The position numbers and the translations under genes were made by a program. Positions 1 to 8,969 of a stretch of DNA of 61,433 bases are shown here, piece by piece. Every line of letters starts with the position of its first letter. Within the stretch, counting starts at the first letter, position 1. The stretch is from Acidobacteriota bacterium (GTDB lineage Bacteria; Acidobacteriota; Terriglobia; Terriglobales; Acidobacteriaceae): assembly GCA_021846945.1 (NCBI GenBank), contig JAJZVZ010000008.1:1-61433 (forward strand). Direction: 5' to 3'. Below the pieces are notes generated by a model that worked only from the letters and a program-made list of their open reading frames with translations, did not search any database and had not been told where the DNA came from.

Positions 1-2
1 AG

Positions 3-260
3 GCGCACGCCGCGCGGCAAACCGGCGTCCTTCCTCTCGGATGCTGGCTCGGCCTCGCCGGAGCAATCCTTGCCCTCATGCTCTCGGCTGCAAGCCCGCG
101 CGCCGCCGCAGTGCTGGCGATGGGCGCCCTGAGCGCTTTGCTGCTGACGCTGCTTGATCGCATGCGTAACCGCCTGGCTCCCCTGGCCCTGCGTGCTGCC
201 GCAGACCTCGTCCTGCTCACGCCTTTGCTGCTCATTCCCCTGGCGCGGTTTTTCGCATGA
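3..260 (+). CDS. C-terminal end of a hydrophobic membrane protein (partial)
   Basis: The reading frame is open from the left edge of the window to a TGA at 258-260, so only the last 85 or so residues are visible. The peptide has two to three strongly hydrophobic stretches rich in Ala and Leu (around the first 30 residues, then residues 30-50, then the last 20), separated by a short Arg-containing loop (DRMRNR). This suggests the end of an integral inner-membrane protein. The stop overlaps the start of the next gene as ATGA, so the two are probably translationally coupled. No family can be named from this fragment. Confidence 0.5.
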   Translation, partial: AHAARQTGVLPLGCWLGLAGAILALMLSAASPRAAAVLAMGALSALLLTLLDRMRNRLAPLALRAAADLVLLTPLLLIPLARFFA

Positions 261-1006
261 ATCCGCCGCCGAACCTGAATCATCTCGCTCGCCTCTATCG
301 CTGGATGGAGTTGGCCAGCTTCGGCCCCAGCCTCCAGCAATGCCGCTGCTCCTTTCTCGCCGAACTCCGCACCTGCCGCCGCGCACTTGCCCTGGGCGAC
401 GGCGATGGCCGCTTTATCGCGCGTCTGCTGCGCGACAATCCCACCGTTGAAATCGACGCCGTGGATGCCAGCCCGGCTATGTTGCAGGCTCTCCTCCGTC
501 GCGCCGGAGCCGATGCGGACCGCGTTCGCATCCATTGTGCCGACGCCCGTCTTTGGCAGCCGCCCGCGCCGGACGATGCCCCGCCTTACGACCTCGTCAT
601 CGCACACTTTTTTCTGGACTTCCTGACCACCGAAGAGGTCCAGGCGCTGGCGGCCCGTCTGCGTGGCTCCGTCTCCCCTTCGGCGGTGTGGGTTGTCTCG
701 GAGTTTGCTGTCCCGGCGGGCTGGTTCGGCCGCCTTGTGGCCCGGCCGGTGGTCTGGGGGCTCTACCACGCGTTCGGCATCCTCACCGGCCTCGCCGTGC
801 GCCAACTGCCCGATCACCCGGCCGCTCTGCGTGAGTCCGGCTTCACCCTCCGGCAACGCCGCTCCTGGCTGCGCGGCCTGCTGGTGAGCGAACTGTGGTC
901 CGCCGGCCAGCCGCACCTCGCAAATGCCCAATTGTCCGCCCGGGAGATGTGTGGCGCGAACGCAATCACGGATGCACAGAGCGCCGTGACCCCGTCCTCG
1001 TTGTAA
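257..1006 (+). CDS. Class I SAM-dependent methyltransferase
   Basis: A 249-residue protein with a Rossmann-type methyltransferase core. The glycine-rich SAM-binding motif I is ALGDGDGRF near residue 45, the acidic residue ending strand 2 is in DAVDAS, and a motif-II-like stretch PYDLVIAHFFLDFL follows near residue 110. The family transfers a methyl group from S-adenosylmethionine; the substrate cannot be read from sequence. The start overlaps the stop of the preceding membrane-protein gene (ATGA), suggesting one transcript. The C-terminal 25 residues look like low-information read-through and run to 12 bases before the dapA start. Confidence is high for the fold and low for the role. Confidence 0.8.
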   Translation: MNPPPNLNHLARLYRWMELASFGPSLQQCRCSFLAELRTCRRALALGDGDGRFIARLLRDNPTVEIDAVDASPAMLQALLRRAGADADRVRIHCADARLWQPPAPDDAPPYDLVIAHFFLDFLTTEEVQALAARLRGSVSPSAVWVVSEFAVPAGWFGRLVARPVVWGLYHAFGILTGLAVRQLPDHPAALRESGFTLRQRRSWLRGLLVSELWSAGQPHLANAQLSAREMCGANAITDAQSAVTPSSL

Positions 1007-1017
1007 ACTGCTCTGTT

Positions 1018-1944
1018 ATGGATACGACAGGTTGCGGTACTGCTATTGTTACGCCGTTTCGGGCGGATGGATCGATCGACGAGACGGCGCTTTGGTCGCT
1101 CGTCAACTGGCAAATTGAATCCGGAATCGACTTCCTGGTGGCCTGTGGATCGACAGGCGAAGCAGCCACGCTCGACGAAGAGGAGTGGCTCCATACGGTC
1201 ACCCTCGTGGTCGAAGCCGCCGCGGGACGCGTTCCGGTATGGGGCGGCTGCACCCATAACTCGACACGGACGCTCGTGCGGCAGGCTGGCCTGTTGCGCC
1301 GGGTGCCCGGCCTGAGCGCCGTGCTTTCGGCCAACCCCTACTACAACAAGCCCACACAAGAGGGGCAATTCCAGCACTTTCTCGCCCTGGCCAGAGAAGT
1401 AGACCCGTTGCCCGTGTGCGTCTACAACGTGCCCGGCCGAACCGCCGCCAATCTGGAACCGGCTACCGTGGCACGGCTGGCTGAGGCCGCGCCCAACATC
1501 CAGGCCATCAAAGAGGCCAGCGGCAAGGTCACGCAGATTGCCGAACTAGCCCATCTCATGCCGCGCAGCTTCAAAATCTTCTCCGGCGACGACAATCTGG
1601 CCCTGGCCGCCATCTCCGTGGGCGCGCATGGACTCATCAGCGTAGCATCCAACGAAGCCCCGTCTGAGGTTGCCCGCATGATCCGCGCCGCGCTGCTCAA
1701 TGACTGGTCGCAGGCCCGTGAGATCGAGCGCAAGTATGCGACGCTGTTTGAAGCCAATTTCTGGGAGTCGAACCCGGCGCCGGTAAAGACGGTGTTGAGC
1801 CTGATGGGCCGCACCACGGACACGCTCCGCCTGCCGCTGGTGCCGCCAACGCCGGCCACGCGCGCCCGCCTCGAGCGCCTCGCCGGAGAGCTTGGCCTGC
1901 TGAAGTACGCCCCTGTGCCGGAGGGCTATATCGGCTTATTCTAG
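1018..1944 (+). CDS. dapA: 4-hydroxy-tetrahydrodipicolinate synthase
   Basis: A 308-residue class I aldolase that condenses pyruvate with aspartate semialdehyde in the diaminopimelate/lysine pathway, in the cytoplasm. The sequence shows GSTGEAATL at residues 44-52, the catalytic tyrosine Y136 in VYNVPGRTA and the Schiff-base lysine K165 in AIKEASG, matching the usual positions Tyr133/Lys161. The frame is open further upstream, to 895, but the family begins at MDTTGCGTAIVTPF and the upstream part overlaps the methyltransferase, so I start at 1018. No strong Shine-Dalgarno is visible before it. Length is normal for the family. Confidence 0.95.
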   Translation: MDTTGCGTAIVTPFRADGSIDETALWSLVNWQIESGIDFLVACGSTGEAATLDEEEWLHTVTLVVEAAAGRVPVWGGCTHNSTRTLVRQAGLLRRVPGLSAVLSANPYYNKPTQEGQFQHFLALAREVDPLPVCVYNVPGRTAANLEPATVARLAEAAPNIQAIKEASGKVTQIAELAHLMPRSFKIFSGDDNLALAAISVGAHGLISVASNEAPSEVARMIRAALLNDWSQAREIERKYATLFEANFWESNPAPVKTVLSLMGRTTDTLRLPLVPPTPATRARLERLAGELGLLKYAPVPEGYIGLF

Positions 1945-2499
1945 AACCACTTTCGTGAAGTAGCCGGCTGCATCCCAGGTGCCGCATCTATTGAACTTGC
2001 TTCCGCCTCTTGTGGTCTTAACCCGCGCGGGCATTCGCTGCCGCCTCATCCGGCCGGTTTTCCCATCCACTATGAATTCATTTGCACTTATGCGCAACTT
2101 TTTTAAGATGCCCCGTGTCTAAGCTGTACGACGGTCGAGGGCGAGGTGAATCTGCTGCCCGCCCATCGCCTGCAAGTTGACGCGAAGGCTACCACAGGCC
2201 TCGCGACCGGGTTTTACCTATTTTCTCAGATGTATTGCCGAGGTTTTAAGGGCTCTTTCCGGGTTCACGTATACGTGTGTTCCGGCACGCAGCCTTGGTA
2301 ACGCTTCTGGCAGAGAGGTGTATGTTGTCCTCTTCTGCATTCGCTCACCTTTCAGCGTCTTCACAATTGCTATGGCCCGAAGGCTCCGCGCGGGATTGCA
2401 GCGGACGGCGTAGGTTGCGCCGCAGGGAGCCGGCTGGTCCACGGTAATTGTGAAAGCGCCACAAGCCGCGGAGTTCCCGCAGAAAGCGATGTTTCTGAG
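1945..2499. other. Intergenic region, 555 bp
   Basis: Between dapA and the DUF4382 lipoprotein gene. Several 60-100 codon open frames exist on both strands, but none has a ribosome binding site, a recognisable domain or consistent codon use. A short A/T-rich patch with a T run lies near 2085-2106. I see no convincing promoter, terminator or RNA gene. Confidence 0.4.
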
Positions 2500-3900
2500 A
2501 TGCAGTCCAGATTGCATGACAGGCTTTCACGGATAGTTCCTGTGCTGCTTACCGCTGCGATGTTTGTGGCCGCGGGCTGCAGTAGCATGAACTCTTCCAA
2601 TCAGTCCAGTGCCGCATCCGGTTCGGCCTTTGTCGTCGGCACCGACGCGCCCATGGCCGCCATCACGTCGTTTTTGGTGACGGTCAACAGCATCACTCTG
2701 ACCGATGCCAATGGACATACCGCCTCGTTGCTGAGCAGCGCGCAGCAAATAGATTTTGCGCGCTATAACGGACTCCAGACCCTGCTCGCCGTCAACAGTA
2801 TTCCCTCGGGCAGCTATACCAGCGCGACCATCAGTCTGGGTTCGGGCACCATCGGATATCTCCAGACAAGTACGACCGGCCCACCAGCTATCGAAACCCA
2901 TGCGGCTGACATCACCCAGACCTCGGTCACGGTTTCGTTGAGCCAGCCACTCGTCGTCACTCAATCCGGTCCGCCGGCAGGGCTGCGCGTGGAATTGAAT
3001 CTGGCCAAGTCCATCCAGGTAGACAGCACCGGACAGATCACCTTCCAGGTGAATCCGGTCTTCACCGTGAAGGGAGTAGCACCCGGCGACTCGGACGCGC
3101 ATATTGATGAACTGGTCGGTTCCGTCGTCAGTGTGGATGCGGGCGCGCAGTCATTTGTCCTGCAGGGTCCGCACGGCATGCAGTTCACCGTCGACGTAAC
3201 CTCGAAGACGGATTGGGAAGGCAACGTCGGTCTCGGCACGCTGGGAGTCGGCAACATCGTCAAGGTTTCCGGCGACTTGGGCAGCACCATCCAAACCATT
3301 AACGCCGACGATGTAACACTGCTCTCTGCCCACGGCTTCTACGCCAGCGGCCAGGTCACCTACGTCGAACCAGCAAGCGGCAAAGCGACCAGCTTTGACC
3401 TGTATGTGCGCGACGTCCTGCCGGCAAATACCGCCGTCAAGCTCGGCACGATCGCGCCGGTAAATCTGACTGGGAATGAGAAGTTCTACATCTCCTGGAT
3501 GAACAATCCGATGACGCAGTTCCTGTTCAACTCGAGCGCGATGGTGCCCGGCCAAGCGATCTCCATCGGAGGGCCGGTGAGTGGGGCGACCAACCCAGCC
3601 ACCGTCAATCGCGTGGTGCTGCGCCACTGGGGCTTCGTCGGCACGGTCCTTCCCAACACACTGGACTCATCGACGGACAGCTTCCAGATGCAGGTCAATG
3701 GCTTTGCCGGCGTGCTGATCCCTGAGACGATCACTGTCTACCTGACCGGCGAAACCGAATTCCGCGATGGCTTCAAAAGCATGGCGGACATCACGGAGAA
3801 CTCCACCGTGCGCGTGGTGGGCCTCCTGCTTCGCGATACCACCTCAGGAAAGGTCATTCTGCTGGCGCATTACGCCGACAATATGAAGGAAGACAATTAA
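2500..3900 (+). CDS. DUF4382/DUF5666-type lipoprotein
   Basis: A 466-residue predicted lipoprotein. The N-terminus has a basic region, a hydrophobic core and a lipobox FVAAGC with Cys27, so it should be lipidated and anchored at the cell envelope. Residues about 40-190 carry the DUF4382 pattern (ITSFLVTVNSITLTDANG, then a block of SIPSGSYTSATISLG type). The rest (GSVVSVDAGAQSFVLQG and following) resembles repeated DUF5666 beta modules. Both families are common in Acidobacteriota and have no known function. No enzyme motif is visible. The gene stands alone and is followed by a perfect 14-bp inverted repeat. Confidence 0.75.
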   Translation: MQSRLHDRLSRIVPVLLTAAMFVAAGCSSMNSSNQSSAASGSAFVVGTDAPMAAITSFLVTVNSITLTDANGHTASLLSSAQQIDFARYNGLQTLLAVNSIPSGSYTSATISLGSGTIGYLQTSTTGPPAIETHAADITQTSVTVSLSQPLVVTQSGPPAGLRVELNLAKSIQVDSTGQITFQVNPVFTVKGVAPGDSDAHIDELVGSVVSVDAGAQSFVLQGPHGMQFTVDVTSKTDWEGNVGLGTLGVGNIVKVSGDLGSTIQTINADDVTLLSAHGFYASGQVTYVEPASGKATSFDLYVRDVLPANTAVKLGTIAPVNLTGNEKFYISWMNNPMTQFLFNSSAMVPGQAISIGGPVSGATNPATVNRVVLRHWGFVGTVLPNTLDSSTDSFQMQVNGFAGVLIPETITVYLTGETEFRDGFKSMADITENSTVRVVGLLLRDTTSGKVILLAHYADNMKEDN

Positions 3901-3914
3901 ACCGCAAACCTCTG

Positions 3915-3944
3915 CGCTGGAGCCGGCATCTGCCGGCTCCAGCG
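3915..3944 (+). terminator. Perfect 14-bp inverted repeat after the DUF4382 gene
   Basis: Arms at 3915-3928 and 3931-3944 are perfectly complementary around a 2-base centre, starting 15 bases after the stop codon. There is no T tract, so it may act as a terminator, an RNA-stabilising hairpin, or both. Confidence 0.5.
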
Positions 3945-4182
3945 TATGATCCAATCATTCCTGCCGGATACCCCCTTCTGATCGATTCGCGCCCGAAAGG
4001 CCCTTGGCCAGGCTGCATGAAAGTAGACGAGCCGCACCGCATACTTCATGAAGTTCGTCCGCGAAGAACGGTCGACGAACCGCATGCGGGCCACGCCTGA
4101 GACGGCCGCACATTCTCTGCACGCCTTCAGAATCCTTCCGTTACAGCGTTTTCGATTCTGCTGTTTACAGAATGCAGGATGC

Positions 4183-4216
4183 CAAGTGGCTTTTTCCTTA
4201 AGGAAAAGCCACCTTG
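4183..4216. terminator. Imperfect inverted repeat between convergent genes
   Basis: A 34-base hairpin centred on CCTTAAGG, with a one-base bulge on each arm and T/A-rich inner arms. It lies about 60 bases beyond the stop of the minus-strand MFS gene and about 280 bases after the plus-strand gene. The placement fits a terminator for the convergent pair. Confidence 0.35.
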
Positions 4217-4276
4217 CACGATGCCAGAGATGTCAACAAGTGAATCGAAAGCGCTCTAGCCTTGATGGCATCTGCG

Positions 4277-5902
4277 TCAGCGCGCCGCTTGCCGGGCGGC
4301 GATGGCTCGATTTCGCGCGACGGCCGCTGCCGCCTGTTTCCCTTTTTTGTTGCGGAAGAATAACAGGAACGGCAGGCAGAGCAAACTCAGATAGCCCAGC
4401 AGCCTGAAGTCTCCAATGTAGGAACAAAGAGCCGCTTGTTGCAGAAGGTCGCGGTAGAGGGTACCCATGGCCAGTTGCGGCCCGGAGCCCCGGCCACCCT
4501 GAACCGCGAGGAAGTGTGTGAGCTGCTGTAAAGTGCTGGTGTAAGTGGGATCCGTGCCGTTCAGATGAGCCACGAGGAAGCTCTGATGCGCCTGCTCGCC
4601 GCGGGTCAAAAACGTCGTCACCATGGAAATGCCGATGCTCGCGCCCAGGTTGCGCAAGAGATTGTAGAGTCCTGTTCCAGCGCCCATTAGCTCGTTGGGC
4701 AGCGTCTTCATCGTCATGGTCGTCAGCGGAACGAAGAGGAAGCCGTTGGCAAAGCCATTCACAATGTTGGGCCAGACCACGCTGCCCATGCTCATGCTCA
4801 GGTTCAGATCGCCGAGCATGAAGAGTGACGTGCCGCGGATCAGCACGCCGATCGTGATCAGGATGCGCTCGTCCACGCGGCCCACCAGCCGCGCGGCCAG
4901 AATCATGGAAAGAATCGCGCCGATGCCGCGCGGAGCCACCGCCATGCCGCTGTCATAGGCCGTGTAACCGATCAGCTCCTGCAGAAACAGCGGCAACAGA
5001 GCCGTGGTTCCGTAAATGATGATGCCGAGCAAGCCGATGAGAAAAGTCCCGGTGGCAAGATTGCGATCTACCAGAACGCGCAGATTCACGATTGGCGAGC
5101 GCGTGCGCAGCTCGCGGATGATGAAGGCAAGCATCGCCACTGCGGCCACAGCCACAAACCAGCGAACCCAGATCGCGCCGAACCAGTCAGCCTCCTGGCC
5201 TTTGTCCAGAACCACCTGAAGCGCCGTCAGCGCAATAGCCAGAAATCCAAACCCGATGTAATCGATTCGTTTGTCCGCATTTTTGCCAATGTAAGGGGGA
5301 TCTTCCACGAAATTGTGGATCATGAGCAGCGCCAGAATTCCCACCGGAACATTGATGTAGAAGATCCACCGCCAGGAGTAGTTATCGGTAATCCAGCCGC
5401 CCAGCAAAGGGCCGACCAGAGGCGACACGATAATGCCCATGCCATAAACCGCCATGGCCTGCCCGCGTTTGTGCACGGGAAAGCTTTCGAGCAGCACGGC
5501 CTGCGAAACCGGCTGCAATCCGCCGCCCGCCGCGCCCTGCAGAACCCGCGCCGCGATCAACATACCCAGACTGGTCGCAGCCCCACACCACATGGAAGCG
5601 AGAGTGAAAAGAGTTACCGAAAGGAGTTGATAGCGCTTGCGCCCCATCAAGTTGCTGAGCCATCCCGACGAAGGCAGGATGATCGCATTCGAAATGAGGT
5701 AGCTGGTAAGAACCCAGGTGGATTCGTCGGTTGTCGCCGAGAGGTTCCCGGCAATATGCGGCAGCGAAACAGTGGCGACCGAGGTGTCGAGCACCTCCAT
5801 GAAAGTGGCCAGCATCACAGAAAAGGCGATGAGCCAGACATTGTGACGCGGCTTCCAGGGACTTTCAAACGTCCCGCTTTTAGCCGTCTCAAGCGCTTCC
5901 AA
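4277..5902 (-). CDS. MFS multidrug exporter, DHA2 (EmrB/QacA) family
   Basis: A 541-residue integral membrane protein with about 14 hydrophobic segments, typical of DHA2 drug:H+ antiporters. Visible family signs are LDTSVATVSLPHIAGNL in the first transmembrane region (motif D1), the loop motif GWLSNLMGRKRYQ (motif A) and the motif-C-like stretch GIIVSPLVGPLLGGW. It would sit in the inner membrane and export hydrophobic or cationic compounds. The first usable start is a TTG at 5900-5902. No EmrA-type membrane fusion partner or regulator gene is adjacent. The C-terminal tail is basic and Ala-rich. Confidence 0.88.
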   Translation of the reverse strand: MEALETAKSGTFESPWKPRHNVWLIAFSVMLATFMEVLDTSVATVSLPHIAGNLSATTDESTWVLTSYLISNAIILPSSGWLSNLMGRKRYQLLSVTLFTLASMWCGAATSLGMLIAARVLQGAAGGGLQPVSQAVLLESFPVHKRGQAMAVYGMGIIVSPLVGPLLGGWITDNYSWRWIFYINVPVGILALLMIHNFVEDPPYIGKNADKRIDYIGFGFLAIALTALQVVLDKGQEADWFGAIWVRWFVAVAAVAMLAFIIRELRTRSPIVNLRVLVDRNLATGTFLIGLLGIIIYGTTALLPLFLQELIGYTAYDSGMAVAPRGIGAILSMILAARLVGRVDERILITIGVLIRGTSLFMLGDLNLSMSMGSVVWPNIVNGFANGFLFVPLTTMTMKTLPNELMGAGTGLYNLLRNLGASIGISMVTTFLTRGEQAHQSFLVAHLNGTDPTYTSTLQQLTHFLAVQGGRGSGPQLAMGTLYRDLLQQAALCSYIGDFRLLGYLSLLCLPFLLFFRNKKGKQAAAAVARNRAIAARQAAR

Positions 5903-6085
5903 ATCTCACCACGCACATTCCGCCAGGAACGCAAAAATCCAGTCAATCACCGCGCCGCCGCTCATCCGCAACGCTGGAAAACGAAGCCTATAGCTAATAT
6001 AACTGCGTCCTGTGAAGAGCCTCCGCGCGCATCGTTGCGGCCCTGCGCATTCCCACCGTTCATAGCTTTGGCAGCAGCGAGCCAG

Positions 6086-6682
6086 TCAGGACGCGGGGTC
6101 CACCGCGCTGAGAGCAGAGACAATCTCCCCTGTACCGCGCACCCGCCCGATGCGGGGAAAGATGCGAGTCGTGGAGTTGGCGTGGGCTTCCGCGCTGCGC
6201 CCGGTCATGGCGTCTTCGGCAAAGACAAGGTTGTAGCCGCGTTCGTAGGCATCGCGCGCGGTGCTCTCCACGCCAATCTCCGTGGCAATGCCGCACAACA
6301 CAATGGTCTTCAATCCCCGCCGCCGCAGTTGCAAGTCGAGATCCGTTCCGTAGAACGCGCCCCACTGGCGTTTCAGAATCACAATGTCAGAGGGTTGGCA
6401 ATCAAGCTCGGGGATCAGCTCGCTCCAATCCGGCGGCGGAGGCGCGGTCCACCGCATTGGCTCGTCGCAAACCGGCTGCAAGCCGTCGCCGCCATCCGGT
6501 GCCCGGCCTACATGCACCAGCACGGGCTTTGCTCCCGCGCGCCGCGCCGCCGCCACCAGGCGCACACAGTTCGCCACCACGCCCGGCGTAGCATGCGGCG
6601 TTCCCGGCAGCGCAGCAATGCCTTTCTGGATATCGATTACAACAATCGCGGTCGTGCGCGGGTCTAACGTCAATTCACTCAT
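6086..6682 (-). CDS. Isochorismatase-family cysteine hydrolase
   Basis: A 198-residue cytoplasmic hydrolase. The family's catalytic triad is intact: D17 in VVIDIQKG, K104 in VILKRQWGAFYGT and C130 in VLCGIATEIGVEST, where the non-prolyl cis-peptide precedes the cysteine. The family includes nicotinamidases, isochorismatases and N-carbamoyl amidases, and the substrate cannot be assigned. An AGGAAG site lies just upstream of the ATG. The gene sits alone between the MFS exporter and yqeY, all on the minus strand. Confidence 0.85.
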   Translation of the reverse strand: MSELTLDPRTTAIVVIDIQKGIAALPGTPHATPGVVANCVRLVAAARRAGAKPVLVHVGRAPDGGDGLQPVCDEPMRWTAPPPPDWSELIPELDCQPSDIVILKRQWGAFYGTDLDLQLRRRGLKTIVLCGIATEIGVESTARDAYERGYNLVFAEDAMTGRSAEAHANSTTRIFPRIGRVRGTGEIVSALSAVDPAS

Positions 6683-6855
6683 CGCTTCCTCGTATTCTGC
6701 ATGCGTATACCGGTACGCGGAATGCGCCGCACAGGCCGGACTCGCTCTTGCGAATGTTGATCCGGATCAGTCAGGTCAAATCATTACAAAGTTGACCACA
6801 GGTCAATTAGAGATTTTCTCCTGCCGCGACCCGTCAGCGTGGACGCCTGCCCCGC

Positions 6856-7338
6856 TCAGCCTGCCAGAGCCTTCTTGACCAGATCGCTCACGACGCGTCC
6901 CTCCGCGCGATTTCCTGCCGCTTGCAGCTTTGCCTGCACCGCCTTCATCGCCGCGCCCATCTCTCTGGGACCGGGCTTGCTGCGGCTGGATGCAGCAAGC
7001 TCTGCAATGGCCTCGGCAACCACCGCGGCCAGAGCAGCTTCATCGAGCGCCCTGGGCAGAAACTCCTCGATGACCACGATCTCTGCGGCCTCCTTCGCGG
7101 CCAATTCAGGGCGGTTGCCTTTGGTGAACTGCTCGATCGAGTCGCGACGCTGCTTGATCATCGATGCCAGCACCTGCTCGGATTCAGCCTGACTCAGCGC
7201 CCCGCGCTTTTCTATCGCCTTGTTCATCAGAGCGGTCTTGATGAGGCGCAACGTGCCCGTGCGCTCCGCATCGCGGGCCTTCATCGCGTTCACAATCTGC
7301 CGGCTGATTTGCGCTTCCATCGCGCCTGCTTCACTCAT
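6856..7338 (-). CDS. yqeY: GatB/YqeY domain protein
   Basis: A 160-residue protein matching the YqeY family throughout (ISRQIVNAMKARDAERTGTLRLIKTAL, then IEEFLPRALDE and a C-terminal helical domain related to the GatB tail). YqeY resembles the tRNA-binding tail of the GatB amidotransferase subunit, and its cellular role is not settled. The ATG at 7338 has an AAGGA site five bases upstream, so it is preferred over the internal ATG six codons later. Length is normal. The gene faces away from the FecR-domain gene across a 220-bp divergent region. Confidence 0.88.
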   Translation of the reverse strand: MSEAGAMEAQISRQIVNAMKARDAERTGTLRLIKTALMNKAIEKRGALSQAESEQVLASMIKQRRDSIEQFTKGNRPELAAKEAAEIVVIEEFLPRALDEAALAAVVAEAIAELAASSRSKPGPREMGAAMKAVQAKLQAAGNRAEGRVVSDLVKKALAG

Positions 7339-7558
7339 GGGTTCCTTCCCGTATTTGTGATTAAATTAGATTGGATGTTCGTGCTGTGACAGACGATCCA
7401 ATGCGGCTTCAGAACGCCGCGACGACGTTCCAGTCGAGCGAAAGATAGCACACCCGGCCCCTTTTATTTTGACACCACAGAACTCAATTTACGTATTGCC
7501 GACCGCCCACCAGAACTTTTTTGCGCATATTGCATTTACATGAATGAGGTGAAAAACG

Positions 7559-8599
7559 ATGAGAGCCTGGTTAAAGATAGTTCCAATTACATTGCTTAGT
7601 TCGGGGCTCTTGTTCGCGCCGCTCTTCGCAGCGGAATTGAACGTTCCAAATGCGGGGAACAATAATGCGGAACCCGCGGGCCCAGGCGCGCTGAACTATA
7701 TACAGGGCAAAGCCCAGCTCGAAGGCAAACTGCTTAACAACAACAATGTCGGCAATATCACGTTAGATCCCGGACAAGTGCTCAGCACCGGCAATGGAAA
7801 AGCCGAAATTCTGCTCACGCCCGGCGTCTTCCTGCGCGTCGGCGACCACAGCGCTGTGCAAATGATCTCGCCCGATATTGCGCACACGCAGGTAGAGTTG
7901 CTGCGCGGCGAGGCCGGCGTTGAAGTGGACGAGATCCACAAGCAGAATGACCTCGAAATCCTCGACGGCGGCGTGACCACGCAACTGATCAAGAACGGCT
8001 ACTACGAATTCAGGGCCGGCAGACCGATGGTGCAGGTGTTTTCAGGCGAGGCCGCGGTAGAGTGGCGCGACCATAAGTACAGATTGGTGAAGGCGCGCCA
8101 TGAGATGGCGCTGGTGCCTGAAGTGAAAGAAAAATCCGTGGCCTTTAGTCCTAATACCTCTGAGGACGCGCTCTACAACTGGAGCAGCCTGCGCTCCCGT
8201 TACATGACCGAAGAGAGCGATCAGATGGCTGCCCAATACGGCTACGGCGATAGCTTCGATCCCGGCTGGTATTGGAATCCCTATGGAATGGATTACGCAT
8301 TTCTCGGCATGGATCCGTTCTGGAGCCCGTTCGGCTGGGGATTCTATCCGCCATGGTGGGGCGGCATGTGGTGGGGTGGCGGCCTCTACGGCGGCGGCTT
8401 CTACGGAGGACGCGGCTTCTACGGAGGACGCGGTTTCTACGGACGCGGCGCTTACGGAAATGGCTTCCGTGGCGGACCGGTCGGACATCGCGGCGGCAGC
8501 TTTGGCGGCGGCGGCTTCCATGGGGGCGGTATGGGGGGCTTCCACGGTGGTGGCATGGGCGGCGGAGGATTCCACGGCGGTGGCGGAGGACGCCGCTAA
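7559..8599 (+). CDS. Secreted FecR-domain protein with Trp- and Gly-rich tail
   Basis: A 346-residue exported protein. A signal peptide (about residues 1-25, ending AAEL) is followed by a FecR-like beta domain at about 45-190 (LDPGQVLSTGNGKAEILLTPGVFLRVG, then VELLRGEAGVEV). Residues 225-275 are rich in Trp, Tyr and Gly, and the last 70 residues are almost all Gly with Phe, His and Arg. A GAGGTGA site lies upstream of the ATG, and a TTGACA hexamer at 7469-7474 may be its -35, without a good -10. FecR here is not beside a TonB receptor or sigma gene, so iron signalling is not implied. The tail suggests a cell-surface or matrix role (inference). Confidence 0.75.
   Translation: MRAWLKIVPITLLSSGLLFAPLFAAELNVPNAGNNNAEPAGPGALNYIQGKAQLEGKLLNNNNVGNITLDPGQVLSTGNGKAEILLTPGVFLRVGDHSAVQMISPDIAHTQVELLRGEAGVEVDEIHKQNDLEILDGGVTTQLIKNGYYEFRAGRPMVQVFSGEAAVEWRDHKYRLVKARHEMALVPEVKEKSVAFSPNTSEDALYNWSSLRSRYMTEESDQMAAQYGYGDSFDPGWYWNPYGMDYAFLGMDPFWSPFGWGFYPPWWGGMWWGGGLYGGGFYGGRGFYGGRGFYGRGAYGNGFRGGPVGHRGGSFGGGGFHGGGMGGFHGGGMGGGGFHGGGGGRR
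8396..8446 (+). repeat. Tandem 18-bp repeat in the Gly-rich tail
   Basis: Two exact 18-bp copies (8396-8413 and 8414-8431) and a shortened third copy (8432-8446) encode G-F-Y-G-G-R units. They are coding repeats of the FecR-domain protein, probably expanded by slippage. Confidence 0.8.
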
Positions 8600-8862
8600 C
8601 CCTGGCCTCGCTACCGGGCTGGCTCTCAATTCGGCGTGAACCGGACCCGCAGCAGGTAACTGTATACCCGGTCCGCAGCTATCTCATCGGCGGGAGCGCA
8701 TGCTTGTTCGAGCGCTCCCCCGGCGGTTCCCAAACCCCTTGCTCGCAACCCCTCCTCAGACGAGCTAACCTCCACATTCAAAGCACTTCTCAGCAATTTC
8801 CCCGTTCCGAATCCATCTTCGCCTCCGGATGGCAAGGTCCAAGTCTGGATCTTGCGGTAGAT
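8600..8862. other. Intergenic region with one hairpin
   Basis: The gap after the FecR-domain gene contains no supported gene. An 8-bp perfect inverted repeat (8692-8699 with 8712-8719) could be a weak terminator for that gene; it lacks a T tract. Confidence 0.35.
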
Positions 8863-8879
8863 TTGCACAGGCCAAAGTA

Positions 8880-8914
8880 TTCACATAAATCACAAATATG
8901 TGTATTCTGTGATT
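8880..8914 (+). promoter_or_regulatory. Promoter overlapped by two inverted repeats, upstream of the serine genes
   Basis: A sigma-70-like pair TTCACA (8880-8885) and TATTCT (8903-8908) is spaced by exactly 17 bases and points towards the aminotransferase start at 8970. Two interleaved inverted repeats cover it: CACATA-N9-TATGTG (8882-8902) and AATCACA-N13-TGTGATT (8888-8914). The arrangement is what a repressor operator would look like. Which regulator binds is unknown; the HTH domain fused to SerA downstream is a candidate by inference only. Confidence 0.45.
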
Positions 8915-8969
8915 GACGCCGCATGCCTGACTGCCGCGCACCGATCCCAGCCTGAAAGCGAGGAGAAAC

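Noticed and set aside
2218..2517. Minus-strand 99-codon frame between dapA and the DUF4382 gene
   Set aside because: No start signal, no recognisable motif, and it overlaps the start of the lipoprotein gene.
5315..6667. A 450-codon plus-strand frame opposite the MFS and isochorismatase genes
   Set aside because: It spans two well-supported minus-strand genes and their gap, is His/Arg/Pro-rich and carries no motif.
8391..8599. Repetitive GC-rich stretch that could look like a CRISPR or minisatellite
   Set aside because: It is the coding sequence of a Gly-rich tail in frame with the FecR-domain gene; there are no spacers of constant length.
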